Of a DNA stretch of 64,000 nt, positions 17,206 to 26,588 are shown one piece after another. The position numbers were made by a program, and so were the translations under genes. Every line of letters starts with the position of its first letter. The first letter of the stretch is position 1. The notes beneath the pieces are model-generated. The model made no database searches. It saw nothing but the letters and a program-made list of their open reading frames with translations, and was not told the origin of the DNA. Origin of the DNA: Muriicola sp. Z0-33 (GTDB taxonomy: Bacteria; Bacteroidota; Bacteroidia; Flavobacteriales; Flavobacteriaceae); assembly GCF_026126425.1 (NCBI RefSeq), contig NZ_JAFMPW010000006.1:1-64000 (forward strand), in the 5' to 3' direction.

Positions 17206-18248
17206 TGTATATCAAAAAGATTTTATTAGCCGTAATACTCGTCGGCCTTCTTATTGCCGCAGCCTTTGCCTATATGGTATACAGTACTTTTTTTGTTCCT
17301 AATACGGCATTTAACAATGAAACTGCCTATGTATATGTAGCATCTGATGCTTCCATATTGGAATTAAAAGAACAGTTGCAACCTTTATTGAAGGATGTTG
17401 ATGCTTTTGAGACCGTAGCAGACCGTAAAAAGTACTCCAGCAATATTAAAGGAGGAAAATATGCCTTGAGAAAAGGAATGAATAACAATGATATTGTTAA
17501 TACCTTAAGGAGTCAGAACCTTCCGGTTAAAGTTTCATTTAACAATCAGGAGACCCTGGCAGACCTGGCAGGAAGAATAAGTGCGCAGATAGAAGCAGAT
17601 AGCCTGGCGCTCTTAGAGGCTTTTAATAATGCTGATTTTTTAAAGGAAAGCAATCTGGATGATAACACTAAACTTGGGGTGTATTTGCCTAATAGTTATG
17701 AATTCTTTTGGAATACCGGGGCAACAGAATTTCGAGACAGAATGTTGAAAGAATACAATAGGTTCTGGAATGATGAACGGCTGCAAAAAGCCAGAACCAG
17801 GGGGCTGAAGCCAATGGAGGTTATTTCTCTTGCGGCTATTGTACATAAGGAAACAGCAAAAGTTGATGAACGCCCACGTGTTGCTGGTTTGTATTTAAAC
17901 AGGTTGAAAAAAAATATGTTATTGCAGGCAGATCCTACGGTTATTTATGCCATAAAGAGGCATACGGGCGACTTTGATACTGTTATCAAAAGGGTATTAT
18001 ACAAGGATTTGGAATTGGATTCTCCTTACAACACCTATAAATATGCAGGCGTACCCCCCGGCCCAATTACTATGCCCGATATTTCTGCAATAGATGCCGT
18101 CTTAAATCCCGAAAACCATGATTATCTATACATGGTTGCCAATATTGAGAATTTTGGTTACCATAAATTTGCTGAATCTCTTGCGCAGCACAACCGGAAT
18201 AAAGTGCAATACGTCAGATGGATAAATCAACAGAAAATCAGCAGATAG
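17205..18248 (+). CDS. mltG: endolytic peptidoglycan transglycosylase MltG
   Basis: The 347-residue protein has one N-terminal membrane helix (about residues 5-27) and a YceG/MltG domain. The catalytic glutamate sits in AAIVHKETAKVDERPRVAGL, followed by NRLKKNMLLQADPTV and the YNTYKYAGVPPGPI motif. It cleaves nascent glycan strands near the inner membrane and so sets their length. The start ATG overlaps the stop of the preceding GNAT gene (TAATG). No separate promoter is visible. Confidence 0.95.
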   Translation: MYIKKILLAVILVGLLIAAAFAYMVYSTFFVPNTAFNNETAYVYVASDASILELKEQLQPLLKDVDAFETVADRKKYSSNIKGGKYALRKGMNNNDIVNTLRSQNLPVKVSFNNQETLADLAGRISAQIEADSLALLEAFNNADFLKESNLDDNTKLGVYLPNSYEFFWNTGATEFRDRMLKEYNRFWNDERLQKARTRGLKPMEVISLAAIVHKETAKVDERPRVAGLYLNRLKKNMLLQADPTVIYAIKRHTGDFDTVIKRVLYKDLELDSPYNTYKYAGVPPGPITMPDISAIDAVLNPENHDYLYMVANIENFGYHKFAESLAQHNRNKVQYVRWINQQKISR

Positions 18249-18331
18249 GCCATTTATCCATATTTTCCTACAATTTGACAAATACCCTCCTATTTTAAGA
18301 AAATCTTGGGTTTTTTGCACCTTATCTGCCG

Positions 18332-18339
18332 TATCTTTG
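18332..18339 (+). promoter_or_regulatory. -7 box upstream of the lysozyme-like gene
   Basis: TATCTTTG fits TAnnTTTG and lies 57 bases before the ATG at 18397. The nearest TTG elements (18305 and 18315) are not at ideal spacing, so this is a plausible but not complete promoter. Confidence 0.4.
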
Positions 18340-18396
18340 ACCCTTGAAATTTAAGCAGGCCTTTTTAAGGGTTGTCAGTCTTAGAAAATCACATAT

Positions 18397-19029
18397 ATGA
18401 AAAGGTGGATAAACATTTTTTGTCCTCTTATCATGCTCTTTATTTTAATGAGTTTTGGATTTAAAACCGCCACAATTGTGGAGGTTCCTGAAACCCTTAA
18501 AGTAAATAAACCTACTCCGGTTTTGTTCCCCAAAAACAAAACCACTTTTAAACCCGCTATGGCGGTACCTCCCTTTTTGGGAAGTTCTTATATTGGATTT
18601 AAGGAAGCCCTTGCATTTAAAGAATCACAGGGCAACTATTTTATTACCAATACATTAGGGTATTTAGGTAAATACCAGTTTGGAATTGGTACACTCCAGT
18701 TAATGGGGGTTTATAATGCTACACAATTTCTAAATGACCCCATGTTACAGGAAAAAGTATTCCTGACCAACGTGGCGAGGAATAAATGGATACTCAGAAG
18801 GGATATTGAAAGATACGTAGGTAAAAACATTAGAGGCATAGAAATAACCGAATCCGGAATTTTGGCGGCCGCGCACCTGGCTGGAGCGGGCAATGTTAAA
18901 AAGTACCTTCGTTCCTATGGTAATCTGGATGTTAAGGATGCCTATGGCACCAGCATTTCTAATTATCTAAAGAAGTTTAGAGGCTATGATATTTCTGTGG
19001 TTACTCCTAAAAGAAACCCCAAGATTTAA
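18397..19029 (+). CDS. secreted lysozyme-like (SLT-fold) peptidoglycan hydrolase
   Basis: The 210-residue protein has a signal peptide (WINIFCPLIMLFILMSFG) and a domain with LAFKESQGNYFITNTLGYLG then KYQFGIGTLQLMG, which resembles the catalytic Glu-Ser and the GKYQFG motif of transglycosylase-like domains. A second conserved stretch, GILAAAHLAGAGNVKKYL, matches the AAHxxG segment of these enzymes. Databases sometimes label it a LysM or peptidoglycan-binding protein, though no LysM repeat is visible. It lies downstream of mltG but with its own likely promoter. Confidence 0.75.
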   Translation: MKRWINIFCPLIMLFILMSFGFKTATIVEVPETLKVNKPTPVLFPKNKTTFKPAMAVPPFLGSSYIGFKEALAFKESQGNYFITNTLGYLGKYQFGIGTLQLMGVYNATQFLNDPMLQEKVFLTNVARNKWILRRDIERYVGKNIRGIEITESGILAAAHLAGAGNVKKYLRSYGNLDVKDAYGTSISNYLKKFRGYDISVVTPKRNPKI

Positions 19030-19054
19030 GAATATATACTATATGGAAGAAAAG

Positions 19055-19097
19055 GCCCTGTGTCCCCTGTTTAATACAGGGAACTGGGGTTTTTTTA
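19055..19097 (+). terminator. probable terminator after the lysozyme-like gene
   Basis: CCCTGT (19065-19070) and ACAGGG (19076-19081) form a hairpin that can be extended imperfectly to GGGG before a seven-T run (19090-19096). It overlaps the end of the convergent methyltransferase gene. Confidence 0.5.
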
Positions 19098-19820
19098 TGC
19101 CTGAATAATAAATATAGACGGTCTTTTGTGTAAACTAACAGATGTGTTTTGCCACTCTTCTACGGTCTTAGTAATAATTTCCTCTGTAGCTAAGGTAATA
19201 TCCGTGGCAACACAGAGATAGGTGTTTTTTGCAAGGGTTTTTAGAAATTCTGAGAGCAGCGCATCATTTCTATAAGGGGTTTCTATAAAAATCTGTGTTT
19301 GTGCCTTTTCCCTGGAAAGCCGTTCCATTGCTTTGATCTCCTTTTTTCTTTCACTGTTATCTATGGGTAAATATCCATTAAAAGCAAATTGCTGTCCGTT
19401 CAGACCGCTCGCCATTAGAGCCAGGAGAATAGATGAGGGGCCTACCAAAGGCACTACTTTTATTCCTCTTTGGTGGGCTATAGCAACCACATCAGAACCA
19501 GGATCGGCTATTGCCGGGCAACCGGCTTCCGATAGTACACCAATATCTTCACCAAGATCACAGGGATCCAGGAATGATGGGATAGAGCTTGGTTCAGTAA
19601 ATTTATTTAGTAATTCAATGTGTAAAGCTGGTTGTGATTTTCTGGGACTGATTTTTTTTATAAACCTTCTGGCAGTTTTCTCATTCTCAACAATAAAATA
19701 ATCTATGTTTTCTATGGCACGCTTAATAGATATCGGCAGCACCTCTAACGGCTCGTTATCCCCTAAAGTCGTTGGAATTAAATACAAATTTCCGCGAATA
19801 CCTTTTTTCTTTGCCATCAT
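19095..19820 (-). CDS. SAM-dependent methyltransferase of the RsmI/tetrapyrrole-methylase family
   Basis: The 241-residue protein has GNLYLIPTTLGD at the N terminus, the loop VLSEAGCPAIADPGSDVVAIAHQRGIKV and VVPLVGPSSILLALMASGLNGQQFAFNGYLP, all matching the RsmI type (2'-O methylation of C1402 in 16S rRNA). It differs from canonical RsmI in the first SAM motif and in the C-terminal half, so it may be the paralogue found in Bacteroidota with an unproven substrate. It overlaps the phosphatase gene upstream by 4 bases. Confidence 0.85.
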   Translation of the reverse strand: MMAKKKGIRGNLYLIPTTLGDNEPLEVLPISIKRAIENIDYFIVENEKTARRFIKKISPRKSQPALHIELLNKFTEPSSIPSFLDPCDLGEDIGVLSEAGCPAIADPGSDVVAIAHQRGIKVVPLVGPSSILLALMASGLNGQQFAFNGYLPIDNSERKKEIKAMERLSREKAQTQIFIETPYRNDALLSEFLKTLAKNTYLCVATDITLATEEIITKTVEEWQNTSVSLHKRPSIFIIQA

Positions 19821-20281
19821 TTTTCGTGCTTATGAATGCGAGCTGAAATGGCTTCACATGCCGCTGAGATCATTTGGAAAACATGCTCAAAGCCTTTATC
19901 CCCTCCATAGTATGGGTCCGGCACTTCTTTTGTTTCCAGGTTTACTTCCTCTAAGAGCAATTTAAGCTTTTTAACTTTATCTGATGTATCTGCCAGGCGC
20001 AGTATATTTTCGTAATTACTTTTGTCCATGGCATAAATGATATCAAAATTATCAAAATCTTCACGGACAAATTTTCTACAGCGCTGATAGCTGATATCCA
20101 GACCGTATTGGCGTGCTATAGCAATTGACCTTGGATCTGGTTTTTCACCAATGTGGTATCCTCCGGTACCAGCAGAGTCGACAAAAACCAAATGCGGGTC
20201 GACCTTACTTTTTAAAATACCTTCGGCCAACGGTGACCTGCAAATATTTCCCAGGCATACCATTAAAACTTTGGTTCGCAT
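19817..20281 (-). CDS. low-molecular-weight protein-tyrosine phosphatase
   Basis: The 154-residue protein has the signature CLGNICRSP, where C9 and R15 form the C-x5-R phosphate loop, plus the general-acid segment EVPDPYYGG near residue 118. It dephosphorylates tyrosine phosphate on proteins, possibly in exopolysaccharide or stress control; no capsule operon is near. It sits 8 bases downstream of dnaA and overlaps the methyltransferase gene, so the three may form one transcript. Confidence 0.94.
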   Translation of the reverse strand: MRTKVLMVCLGNICRSPLAEGILKSKVDPHLVFVDSAGTGGYHIGEKPDPRSIAIARQYGLDISYQRCRKFVREDFDNFDIIYAMDKSNYENILRLADTSDKVKKLKLLLEEVNLETKEVPDPYYGGDKGFEHVFQMISAACEAISARIHKHEK

Positions 20282-20289
20282 TTTAAGGC

Positions 20290-21714
20290 TTAAGAAAATT
20301 TCTTGGTTAGATCTTCAATATACTTTCGGAACTGCTTGTCGGTTTCCGCCAGATTATCAACAGTTTTACATGCGTGAAGTACCGTGGCATGGTCTCTTTT
20401 ACCGATTTGAGAACCAATACTCGCAAGGGAAGCTTTGGTAAATTTCTTGGCAAAAAACATAGCCAATTGTCTGGCTTGTACTATATGTCTTTTTCTAGTT
20501 TTTGATTGCAGTGTGGCAACATCCATTTCAAAGTAATCAGAAACCACCTTCTGAATATAATCTATGGAAACTTCGCGTTTGGTGTTTTTCACAAATTTTT
20601 CAACCACCTGCTGCGCAAGTTCCAGAGTTACTTCCTTTTTGTTGAAAGACGATTGTGCAATCAGAGATATTATGGCACCTTCTAATTCTCGAATATTGGT
20701 TTTGATGTGTTTTGCAACATATTCAACAATATCGTCGGGCATTTCCACCCCGTCTCTGTAAAGCTTATTTCTAAGGATAGAAATTCGCGTTTCATAATCG
20801 GGATTCTGCAGTTCCGCAGATAGCCCCCATTTAAACCTGGATAACAATCGCTGCTCTATATCCTGCATATCTACAGGAGCCTTGTCAGAGGTCAGAATTA
20901 CCTGCTTTCCATTCTGGTGTAAGTGGTTAAATATGTGGAAGAAAACATCTTGAGTCCCGGATTTGCCAGATAGAAATTGCACATCATCTATAATTAGCAC
21001 ATCTATCAGCTGATAAAAGTGTATAAAATCGTTACGTGTATTCTTCTTGACAGATTCTATATATTGTTGTGTAAATTTTTCCGCCGAAATATATAAAACA
21101 GTCCTTTCCGGGTACTTGTCTTTAATTTCAACCCCTATTGCATGGGCCAGGTGTGTTTTACCTAAACCTACGCCCCCAAAGATTAGTAAGGGATTAAATG
21201 AAGTGCCTCCGGGTTTGTTGGCAACAGCCATTCCTGCGGATCTTGCCAGCCTGTTAGAATCCCCTTCAAGAAAATTATCAAAATTATAATTCGGATTTAA
21301 CTGCGATTCTATTTTGATATTCCTGATACCAGGTATTACAAAAGGATTTTTAAGCTCGGGATTCTTGGATTTAATTGGGACATCCATTTCCTGAGAAGAA
21401 ACACCACCTCTGTTAGAACTGGGAATTTGTTCTGTAAATGGCTCCCTGTTACCATAGGTATTCTCCATTTTAATAACGTAGACCAATTTGGCATTTTCAC
21501 CCAGTTCTTTGGTCAGGGCAACCTTTAGAAGCTTCACATAGTGTTCCTCTAACCATTCGTAAAAAAATTTGCTGGGTACCTGAATACTAAGGGCGTTGTC
21601 CGCTAACTTAACCGGCTTAATTGGTTCAAACCAAGTTTTGAATGCCTGCGGTTGGATGTTATCCTGGATAAAAGCCAAACAATTGTTCCATACGGAAATA
21701 GCAGTAACACCCAT
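20290..21714 (-). CDS. dnaA: chromosomal replication initiator protein DnaA
   Basis: The 474-residue protein has the N-terminal domain (VWNNCLAFIQDNIQPQAFKTW), an AAA+ core with Walker A FGGVGLGKTHLAHAIG, Walker B VLIIDDVQFLSGK and sensor regions, and the C-terminal DNA-binding helix-turn-helix with GKRDHATVLHACKTV. It unwinds the origin as an ATP-bound filament. The 209 bases upstream (21715-21923) have no good cluster of DnaA boxes, so this gene is probably not at oriC. Confidence 0.98.
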   Translation of the reverse strand: MGVTAISVWNNCLAFIQDNIQPQAFKTWFEPIKPVKLADNALSIQVPSKFFYEWLEEHYVKLLKVALTKELGENAKLVYVIKMENTYGNREPFTEQIPSSNRGGVSSQEMDVPIKSKNPELKNPFVIPGIRNIKIESQLNPNYNFDNFLEGDSNRLARSAGMAVANKPGGTSFNPLLIFGGVGLGKTHLAHAIGVEIKDKYPERTVLYISAEKFTQQYIESVKKNTRNDFIHFYQLIDVLIIDDVQFLSGKSGTQDVFFHIFNHLHQNGKQVILTSDKAPVDMQDIEQRLLSRFKWGLSAELQNPDYETRISILRNKLYRDGVEMPDDIVEYVAKHIKTNIRELEGAIISLIAQSSFNKKEVTLELAQQVVEKFVKNTKREVSIDYIQKVVSDYFEMDVATLQSKTRKRHIVQARQLAMFFAKKFTKASLASIGSQIGKRDHATVLHACKTVDNLAETDKQFRKYIEDLTKKFS

Positions 21715-21923
21715 TTTTAAGCTAGTCTATTATTTGTTGGTTAGTGACTATGTTAGTTTGTTGTGGAAAGGACAGCTTTGCCAGCCTTTTTTTAGTGAGA
21801 CAAATATGTGAACAAATTATTTAATAAAAAAATCATTTTGGGTTGAATTTCCCCTTTTTTTTTTGCATGTTCAACCTCTCACTGTGGTAACCTCTTAAAT
21901 ATATAATTTTTACCTGAAATTTC

Positions 21924-22325
21924 ATGCATTTTAACAAAATATCTTTTAGGGTTCGTTATTCGGAAACTGATCAAATGGGAGTGGTATATCATGGCAATTA
22001 TGCGCAATACTTGGAGATGGGAAGGGTTGAGTGGTTAAGGTCATTTGGAATTTCCTACAAAAACATGGAAGAAAACGGTGTAATGCTTCCCGTAATTTCC
22101 TTAAGTATAAATTTCAAAAAATCAGCGGTTTATGACGACCTCATTACCGTAGTGACCAAGTTAAAGAAAACACCCTCCGTCCGGATAGAATTTGACTATG
22201 AAATTTATAATGAAGACAATGAAATTTTAGGAGATGCAAATACCGTTTTGGTTTTTATGGATATGGTAAAAAAGCGGCCTATAAAATGTCCGGATTATAT
22301 TCTGGAGCATCTCGAAAATTTATAA
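21924..22325 (+). CDS. acyl-CoA thioesterase, YbgC/4-hydroxybenzoyl-CoA type
   Basis: The 133-residue hotdog-fold protein has the active-site signature YSETDQMGVVYHGNYAQYL (Asp and the HxNY motif), followed by EMGRVEWLRSFG and the strand SVRIEFDYEIYNEDNEIL. It hydrolyses short acyl-CoA or acyl-ACP thioesters in the cytosol. It diverges from dnaA and converges on the yigZ-like gene two bases away. Substrate length cannot be predicted. Confidence 0.92.
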   Translation: MHFNKISFRVRYSETDQMGVVYHGNYAQYLEMGRVEWLRSFGISYKNMEENGVMLPVISLSINFKKSAVYDDLITVVTKLKKTPSVRIEFDYEIYNEDNEILGDANTVLVFMDMVKKRPIKCPDYILEHLENL

Positions 22326-22327
22326 CA

Positions 22328-22942
22328 CTACCCGGACCGCTTTACTGATATTTTATGTAAAGCCTCAAAAAGAGATACTATGGCATCTACATCATTCTGC
22401 CTTACAGCAATTTGAATGGAACATTCCAATTCCATTTGTTGTGATATAATTTCCAGCTGCTGCTTTTTTATCAACCTCATTACTTTGTCTAATTCAGCAT
22501 ACGGAAATTGAAGCCGAAGTACAACCTTTAAGGTTCTGTTTACAATAGTTGCATTCTCCAGAGCCATTTGGGCAGCACTTTTATAGGCCTGTATTAAACC
22601 GCCTACACCAAGCTTGCTTCCGCCAAATATCCGAGCTACGGCCACCAACACATTCGTGACCCCATAGGCCTGTATTTGCCCATATATTGGCATTCCGGCA
22701 GAATTATTGGGTTCTCCATCATCATTGGCCCGGTAATGCTTATCGGATATTCCAAGTTGCCATGCATAACATACATGATTGGCAGCAGGATGCATCTTTC
22801 GCAAGGATTGAATTAATGGCTTTACCTGGGTTTCATCTTGTAAGGGAAAGGCATAACCATAAAATTTACTCTTCCGGTCTTTATATAGTACTTCTTCCGA
22901 CGGGCTGTTTATAGTCTTATAAATGTCTGAAGTTTTGCCCAT
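22328..22942 (-). CDS. YigZ/IMPACT family protein
   Basis: The 204-residue protein has the UPF0029 (IMPACT) N-terminal domain: SKFYGYAFPLQDE, HPAANHVCYAWQLG, RANDDGEPNNSAGMPIYGQI and RIFGGSKLGVGGLIQAYKSA, then a ferredoxin-like C-terminal domain with RLQFPYAELDKVMRLIKKQ. The family is conserved but its role is uncertain; the eukaryotic counterpart influences translation through GCN1. It is separated from the EamA gene by 10 bases. Confidence 0.9.
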   Translation of the reverse strand: MGKTSDIYKTINSPSEEVLYKDRKSKFYGYAFPLQDETQVKPLIQSLRKMHPAANHVCYAWQLGISDKHYRANDDGEPNNSAGMPIYGQIQAYGVTNVLVAVARIFGGSKLGVGGLIQAYKSAAQMALENATIVNRTLKVVLRLQFPYAELDKVMRLIKKQQLEIISQQMELECSIQIAVRQNDVDAIVSLFEALHKISVKRSG

Positions 22943-22952
22943 AGAGATTATC

Positions 22953-23837
22953 TTAAAACAGGTTGTTAAGCTTTTCGCCTAAAGCTACCAGAACGATGCT
23001 TATTACCGCCATGGTTATTCCTGCCCAGTTTTTTTTGCTTATCCGCTCTTTAAACAAGGCAATACCCAACAGGGTAGTGAACATTACGATGGCCACATTG
23101 TTTATGGTAAAAATAGAGGCGCTGTTCAGTGTGGCATGCTGCAATGCCCTGAGCAAGAAATAGATCGAAAAAAAGTTTGGAACTCCCAATATAAGACCAC
23201 CAAGAATATTTCTGAGATTAGATTTAATGGGAGTCTTGGGCAGTCGGATGAGAATAAAAATTAAACCTGAGAGTGCAGCAGAACCAAATACTAATGCTGT
23301 GAATATTGGAAATTCTATCTCCGGAACCAGTGCTGCTTCAAAATATTTTATACATACATCTATAATCCCGGAACCCATAAATACTAAGAGAGGGAGAATA
23401 AGCGTACTTCGTTTTATGCTTAGCGACCTATCACGTACAGAAGCAAAGTATACAGCAGCCAATGCCAGAAGAACCCCTATAATCTTAATGACTCCTAATT
23501 CCTCCTTGTATAGGAATACCCCAAATAAAACCGGTATTACTAGAGACATTTTGGTAGCTACAGAGGCTACCGAAACCCCCAATTGCTGAGAGGTTTTTGC
23601 CATTATATTGAAAACTACAATAAATAGCATCCCTAAAGCCAAAGCCCCATAAAACCATGGTTTTTCCGGAAATTCGGTAATAGTAAGCTGGCCCTCAAAA
23701 CTAAGTACTCCTACAATAAATGCCGTTACATAATTAACTATAATGGCGTAAAGTGTTTGCACTTTGTAAACCTCGAAGAGTTTAAATATTACAAATATGA
23801 GACTGGAAAAAAATATGCTCAGGGCAAGATCTAACAT
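22953..23837 (-). CDS. EamA/DMT-superfamily transporter
   Basis: The 294-residue protein has ten hydrophobic segments arranged as two EamA repeats, with the DMT-type ends VYKVQTLYAIIVNYVTAF and FKERISKKNWAGITMAVISI. Members export or exchange small metabolites such as amino acids or nucleotide precursors; the substrate is not predictable. It is followed on the same strand by yigZ and preceded by the HAD gene one base away, so it is in one operon with them. Confidence 0.88.
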   Translation of the reverse strand: MLDLALSIFFSSLIFVIFKLFEVYKVQTLYAIIVNYVTAFIVGVLSFEGQLTITEFPEKPWFYGALALGMLFIVVFNIMAKTSQQLGVSVASVATKMSLVIPVLFGVFLYKEELGVIKIIGVLLALAAVYFASVRDRSLSIKRSTLILPLLVFMGSGIIDVCIKYFEAALVPEIEFPIFTALVFGSAALSGLIFILIRLPKTPIKSNLRNILGGLILGVPNFFSIYFLLRALQHATLNSASIFTINNVAIVMFTTLLGIALFKERISKKNWAGITMAVISIVLVALGEKLNNLF

Positions 23838-23838
23838 T

Positions 23839-24441
23839 TTATAATCTGGATTTTAGATCAATTATATCCTCAACACCTACTTTGAGATGCCAGGCATTTA
23901 TATTCAATGTCTTTGCCGCCTCGGTATTTTCCAAAGTGTCATCGATGAACAGGGTTTCCTGGGGAATTAAATTATGCTGTTTCAGTACATATTCAAAGAT
24001 CTCTACATCCGGTTTTCTCATACCAATTTCATGGGAAAGATAAAACCCCTCAAAGCAATTCTTAAAACGAAGAAATTTTTCCTGCCCCATTATTTTGGTT
24101 ACATGCGGAATATGAAGGGCATTGGTGTTGCTTAATAAATACATGCGATATTGACCACTCTGGCTAAGACCTTCAAGGAATTCTAGCCGATAATCCGGGA
24201 AATCTAGTAACATAGAATTCCAAACTTCCTGTATTTCTTGGCTACTAACCCCGTTAATACTCGATGTTAAAGTATCCAGAAATTGAGCAGAAGAGATTTT
24301 ACCGATCTCATAGGAGTTATTCAAAGCAGTGAGATTGGCAGAAGTACGCTTCAATCCATATTTTGATATGGCTTTTATAACCACTTCTTTGTCCAAATTG
24401 ATAAAGACATCCCCAAAATCAAAGATGATATTTCTAATCAT
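23839..24441 (-). CDS. HAD-superfamily phosphatase/hydrolase
   Basis: The 200-residue protein has HAD motif I IIFDFGDVFINLDKE (Asp nucleophile and the second Asp two residues on in FDFGD), motif II in MYLLSNTNALH, a lysine in GMRKPDVEIFEYVLK, and motif IV IFIDDTLENTEAA-like (TLFIDDTLEN). It acts on phosphorylated small molecules in the cytosol. The N terminus overlaps the end of ribD by 8 bases, so it could dephosphorylate a riboflavin intermediate, though this is inference from position only. Confidence 0.9.
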   Translation of the reverse strand: MIRNIIFDFGDVFINLDKEVVIKAISKYGLKRTSANLTALNNSYEIGKISSAQFLDTLTSSINGVSSQEIQEVWNSMLLDFPDYRLEFLEGLSQSGQYRMYLLSNTNALHIPHVTKIMGQEKFLRFKNCFEGFYLSHEIGMRKPDVEIFEYVLKQHNLIPQETLFIDDTLENTEAAKTLNINAWHLKVGVEDIIDLKSRL

Positions 24442-25519
24442 TAAGAATAATTTTTACCTGATCTTCCATTATGTTGTACTCACTAATAATATTACCACTC
24501 AAATGAGGTGCTTTTAATCCTTTATCCATATTAGTACACCCGGTTAGGACCCTGGCTTCATCCCACATCCCGGAATTGATAAAAGTACTAAGTGTCCGGG
24601 CGCCTCCTTCAATAATTATACTTATTATTTTATGCTTGAAAAGCAACTCAGCAATTTCAATGGCGAGATGATCATTAAAATCTATCTGCTCATAAATGAT
24701 TGTACTCTTTGGGTCATTTGTTACTATTTGCTGAGTTATAATAAGGGTTTTTACCTTATTGTCCAGCACATTATAATCCCCCTTTATTTTTAAATCCTTA
24801 TCCAGGATAACACGTATAGGGGAATTTCCATGCCAATGTCTCGTTGTCAATTCAGGATTATCTTCTAAGACCGTATTGGTGCCGACCAAAATTGCCTGTT
24901 CTTCACTCCTCCATTTATGTACCAATTGTCGTGACCGTTTGTTCGTAATCCAATAGGGCTGGGGTGCGTCAAATCGCATTGAACTTTCCGGAGCCATAAA
25001 TCCGTCAGAAGATTGCGCCCATTTCAATATAATATATGGACGTCTATCTTCCTGGAAGCGAAAAAACCGTTTATGATGGTCCCGGCATTCGGCCTCCAGG
25101 ACACCCAGGGTTACGTTACAGCCAGCTTGTCGAAGTTTAGCAATCCCTTTTCCGGCAACTTTTAGATGGGGGTCACTACAACCAATTATAACATTTGCGA
25201 TACTGTGTTTAATAATTAGATCGGCACAAGGAGGTGTTTTGCCAAAATGAGAGCAGGGTTCAAGGGTGACAAATAAGCTGGCCTCAGAGAGTAGTGATTT
25301 GTCTTTTACCGAAGCTATAGCATTCACCTCTGCATGAGGTCCGCCATATGGGCTTGTATAACCCTCACCTATAATCTTCTGTTGATGCACAATAACACAA
25401 CCAACTGCCGGGTTGGGGGCAGCTTTACCCAGGCCATTTTTTGCTAATTGCAAACAGCGAAGCATATATATTTCTTCTATCGAATTCTTTTGCATATCAG
25501 AAGTTGCTGCCAATTGCAT
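24434..25519 (-). CDS. ribD: bifunctional riboflavin biosynthesis deaminase/reductase RibD
   Basis: The 361-residue enzyme has a zinc deaminase domain (GGPHAEVNAIASV and PCSHFGKTPPCADLI) and a C-terminal reductase domain (ILKWAQSSDGFMA, EGGARTLSTFI). It catalyses two sequential steps from the GTP-derived pyrimidine to ribitylaminouracil phosphate. Starts at 25519 or 25495 are possible; the latter would remove eight residues that are not family-conserved. A TATTTTTG box lies about 64 bases upstream. No FMN riboswitch is visible in the leader. Confidence 0.94.
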   Translation of the reverse strand: MQLAATSDMQKNSIEEIYMLRCLQLAKNGLGKAAPNPAVGCVIVHQQKIIGEGYTSPYGGPHAEVNAIASVKDKSLLSEASLFVTLEPCSHFGKTPPCADLIIKHSIANVIIGCSDPHLKVAGKGIAKLRQAGCNVTLGVLEAECRDHHKRFFRFQEDRRPYIILKWAQSSDGFMAPESSMRFDAPQPYWITNKRSRQLVHKWRSEEQAILVGTNTVLEDNPELTTRHWHGNSPIRVILDKDLKIKGDYNVLDNKVKTLIITQQIVTNDPKSTIIYEQIDFNDHLAIEIAELLFKHKIISIIIEGGARTLSTFINSGMWDEARVLTGCTNMDKGLKAPHLSGNIISEYNIMEDQVKIILND

Positions 25520-25582
25520 TTTTATCCTTTCTAATCGCTCTCAGTTTTTAAGATTGTGAGCTTTTCACGTATCTTCACACCG

Positions 25583-25590
25583 CAAAAATA
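25583..25590 (-). promoter_or_regulatory. -7 box upstream of ribD
   Basis: Minus-strand TATTTTTG matches TAnnTTTG about 64 bases before the ribD ATG. A TTG lies 24 bases further upstream, a little beyond the usual spacing, so the promoter is likely but not complete. Confidence 0.45.
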
Positions 25591-25703
25591 GAACTTTAAA
25601 AAAGAAAGGTATTTCAATAATAAAATCTAAATTTTTGCCAGCGTATTTGTTTGTGACCAATGCATAATTCTCAGAAAAATAAATTCTAAAGCAGTTCCTT
25701 AGC

Positions 25704-26588
25704 ATGCTATTAAAGGAAATTAAGAAAGTATTTCACATAGAATTAGACGCTCTTTACTCCAGGGATGAGGTAGATAGTTTCTTCTACATACTCATAGAGC
25801 ACTATCTGCATTTAGAACGTTTTATATTGGCCTTGAATCCCCAGCAGATGGTTACCAAAGAGGAGGAGCAACCACTTTATGAAGCCCTGTCCAAATTAAA
25901 ATCTGAAATTCCCATACAGTATATAACAGGCGAAACAAGTTTTATGGACCTTACATTTGAGGTGGACCAAAATGTATTAATACCCCGTCCAGAGACCGAA
26001 GAACTGGTAAAGTGGATTATTTCGTTATACGGAAGAAAGCAGCGACCAGATCATGCAGCTTTGAGAATTTTGGATATTGGAACCGGCAGCGGTTGTATTG
26101 CTGTTGCTCTGGCAAAAAACATTGCAAATTCAGAAGTCCACGCCCTTGATCTATCTGCGAAAATATTAAATATCGCAGCAGCAAATGCCAGGCGAAATGA
26201 GGTACACATAGCACTTGTCGAAGCCAATATATTTGAAGTTGATAAACTAGATGAAAAGTTTGATATTATTGTCTCTAACCCTCCATATGTCAGGGAATTA
26301 GAAAAAAAACAAATGCATAAAAATGTACTGGATTTTGAACCGGAAACGGCCTTGTTTGTAAAAGATGATGCCCCACTGATTTATTATGAAAAGATTGCAC
26401 AAATGGCCACTGTTAATTTAACAAATGGCGGAATGCTCTTTTTGGAGATCAATCAGTATCTTGGTGAAGAAACTGCCGCGGTTTTAAGGCAGTACGGTTT
26501 TGTTGAAATTGAGATGAGAAAAGACCTTTTTGAAAATAACAGGATGCTGAAGGGAAGCTGGAAACCTGGAGATAAGGATGTGGAGTAA
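25704..26588 (+). CDS. prmC: peptide chain release factor N5-glutamine methyltransferase
   Basis: The 294-residue protein has an N-terminal helical domain, then PIQYITGETSFMDLTFEVD and the methyltransferase core with ILDIGTGSGCIAVALAK and the catalytic motif IVSNPPYVRELEK. It methylates the GGQ glutamine of RF1 and RF2 and is needed for efficient termination. It diverges from ribD, an arrangement common in Flavobacteriaceae. The next 146 bases (26589-26734) contain nothing recognised. Confidence 0.95.
   Translation: MLLKEIKKVFHIELDALYSRDEVDSFFYILIEHYLHLERFILALNPQQMVTKEEEQPLYEALSKLKSEIPIQYITGETSFMDLTFEVDQNVLIPRPETEELVKWIISLYGRKQRPDHAALRILDIGTGSGCIAVALAKNIANSEVHALDLSAKILNIAAANARRNEVHIALVEANIFEVDKLDEKFDIIVSNPPYVRELEKKQMHKNVLDFEPETALFVKDDAPLIYYEKIAQMATVNLTNGGMLFLEINQYLGEETAAVLRQYGFVEIEMRKDLFENNRMLKGSWKPGDKDVE

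Noticed and set aside
19333-19701. 122-residue plus-strand open frame in the RsmI-like gene
   Set aside because: It is opposite a gene with clear methyltransferase motifs and has no own signals.
21715-21923. Replication origin next to dnaA
   Set aside because: Only weak DnaA-box-like matches (TTGTGGAAA near 21763, TGTGGTAAC near 21885) and no repeated, ordered boxes or AT-rich unwinding array. GC-skew analysis of the whole chromosome would be needed.
23227-23589. 120-residue plus-strand open frame in the EamA gene
   Set aside because: It lies wholly opposite a ten-helix transporter gene.
25520-25703. FMN riboswitch before ribD
   Set aside because: I could not find the conserved RFN-element blocks in the leader; a -7 promoter box explains the region.
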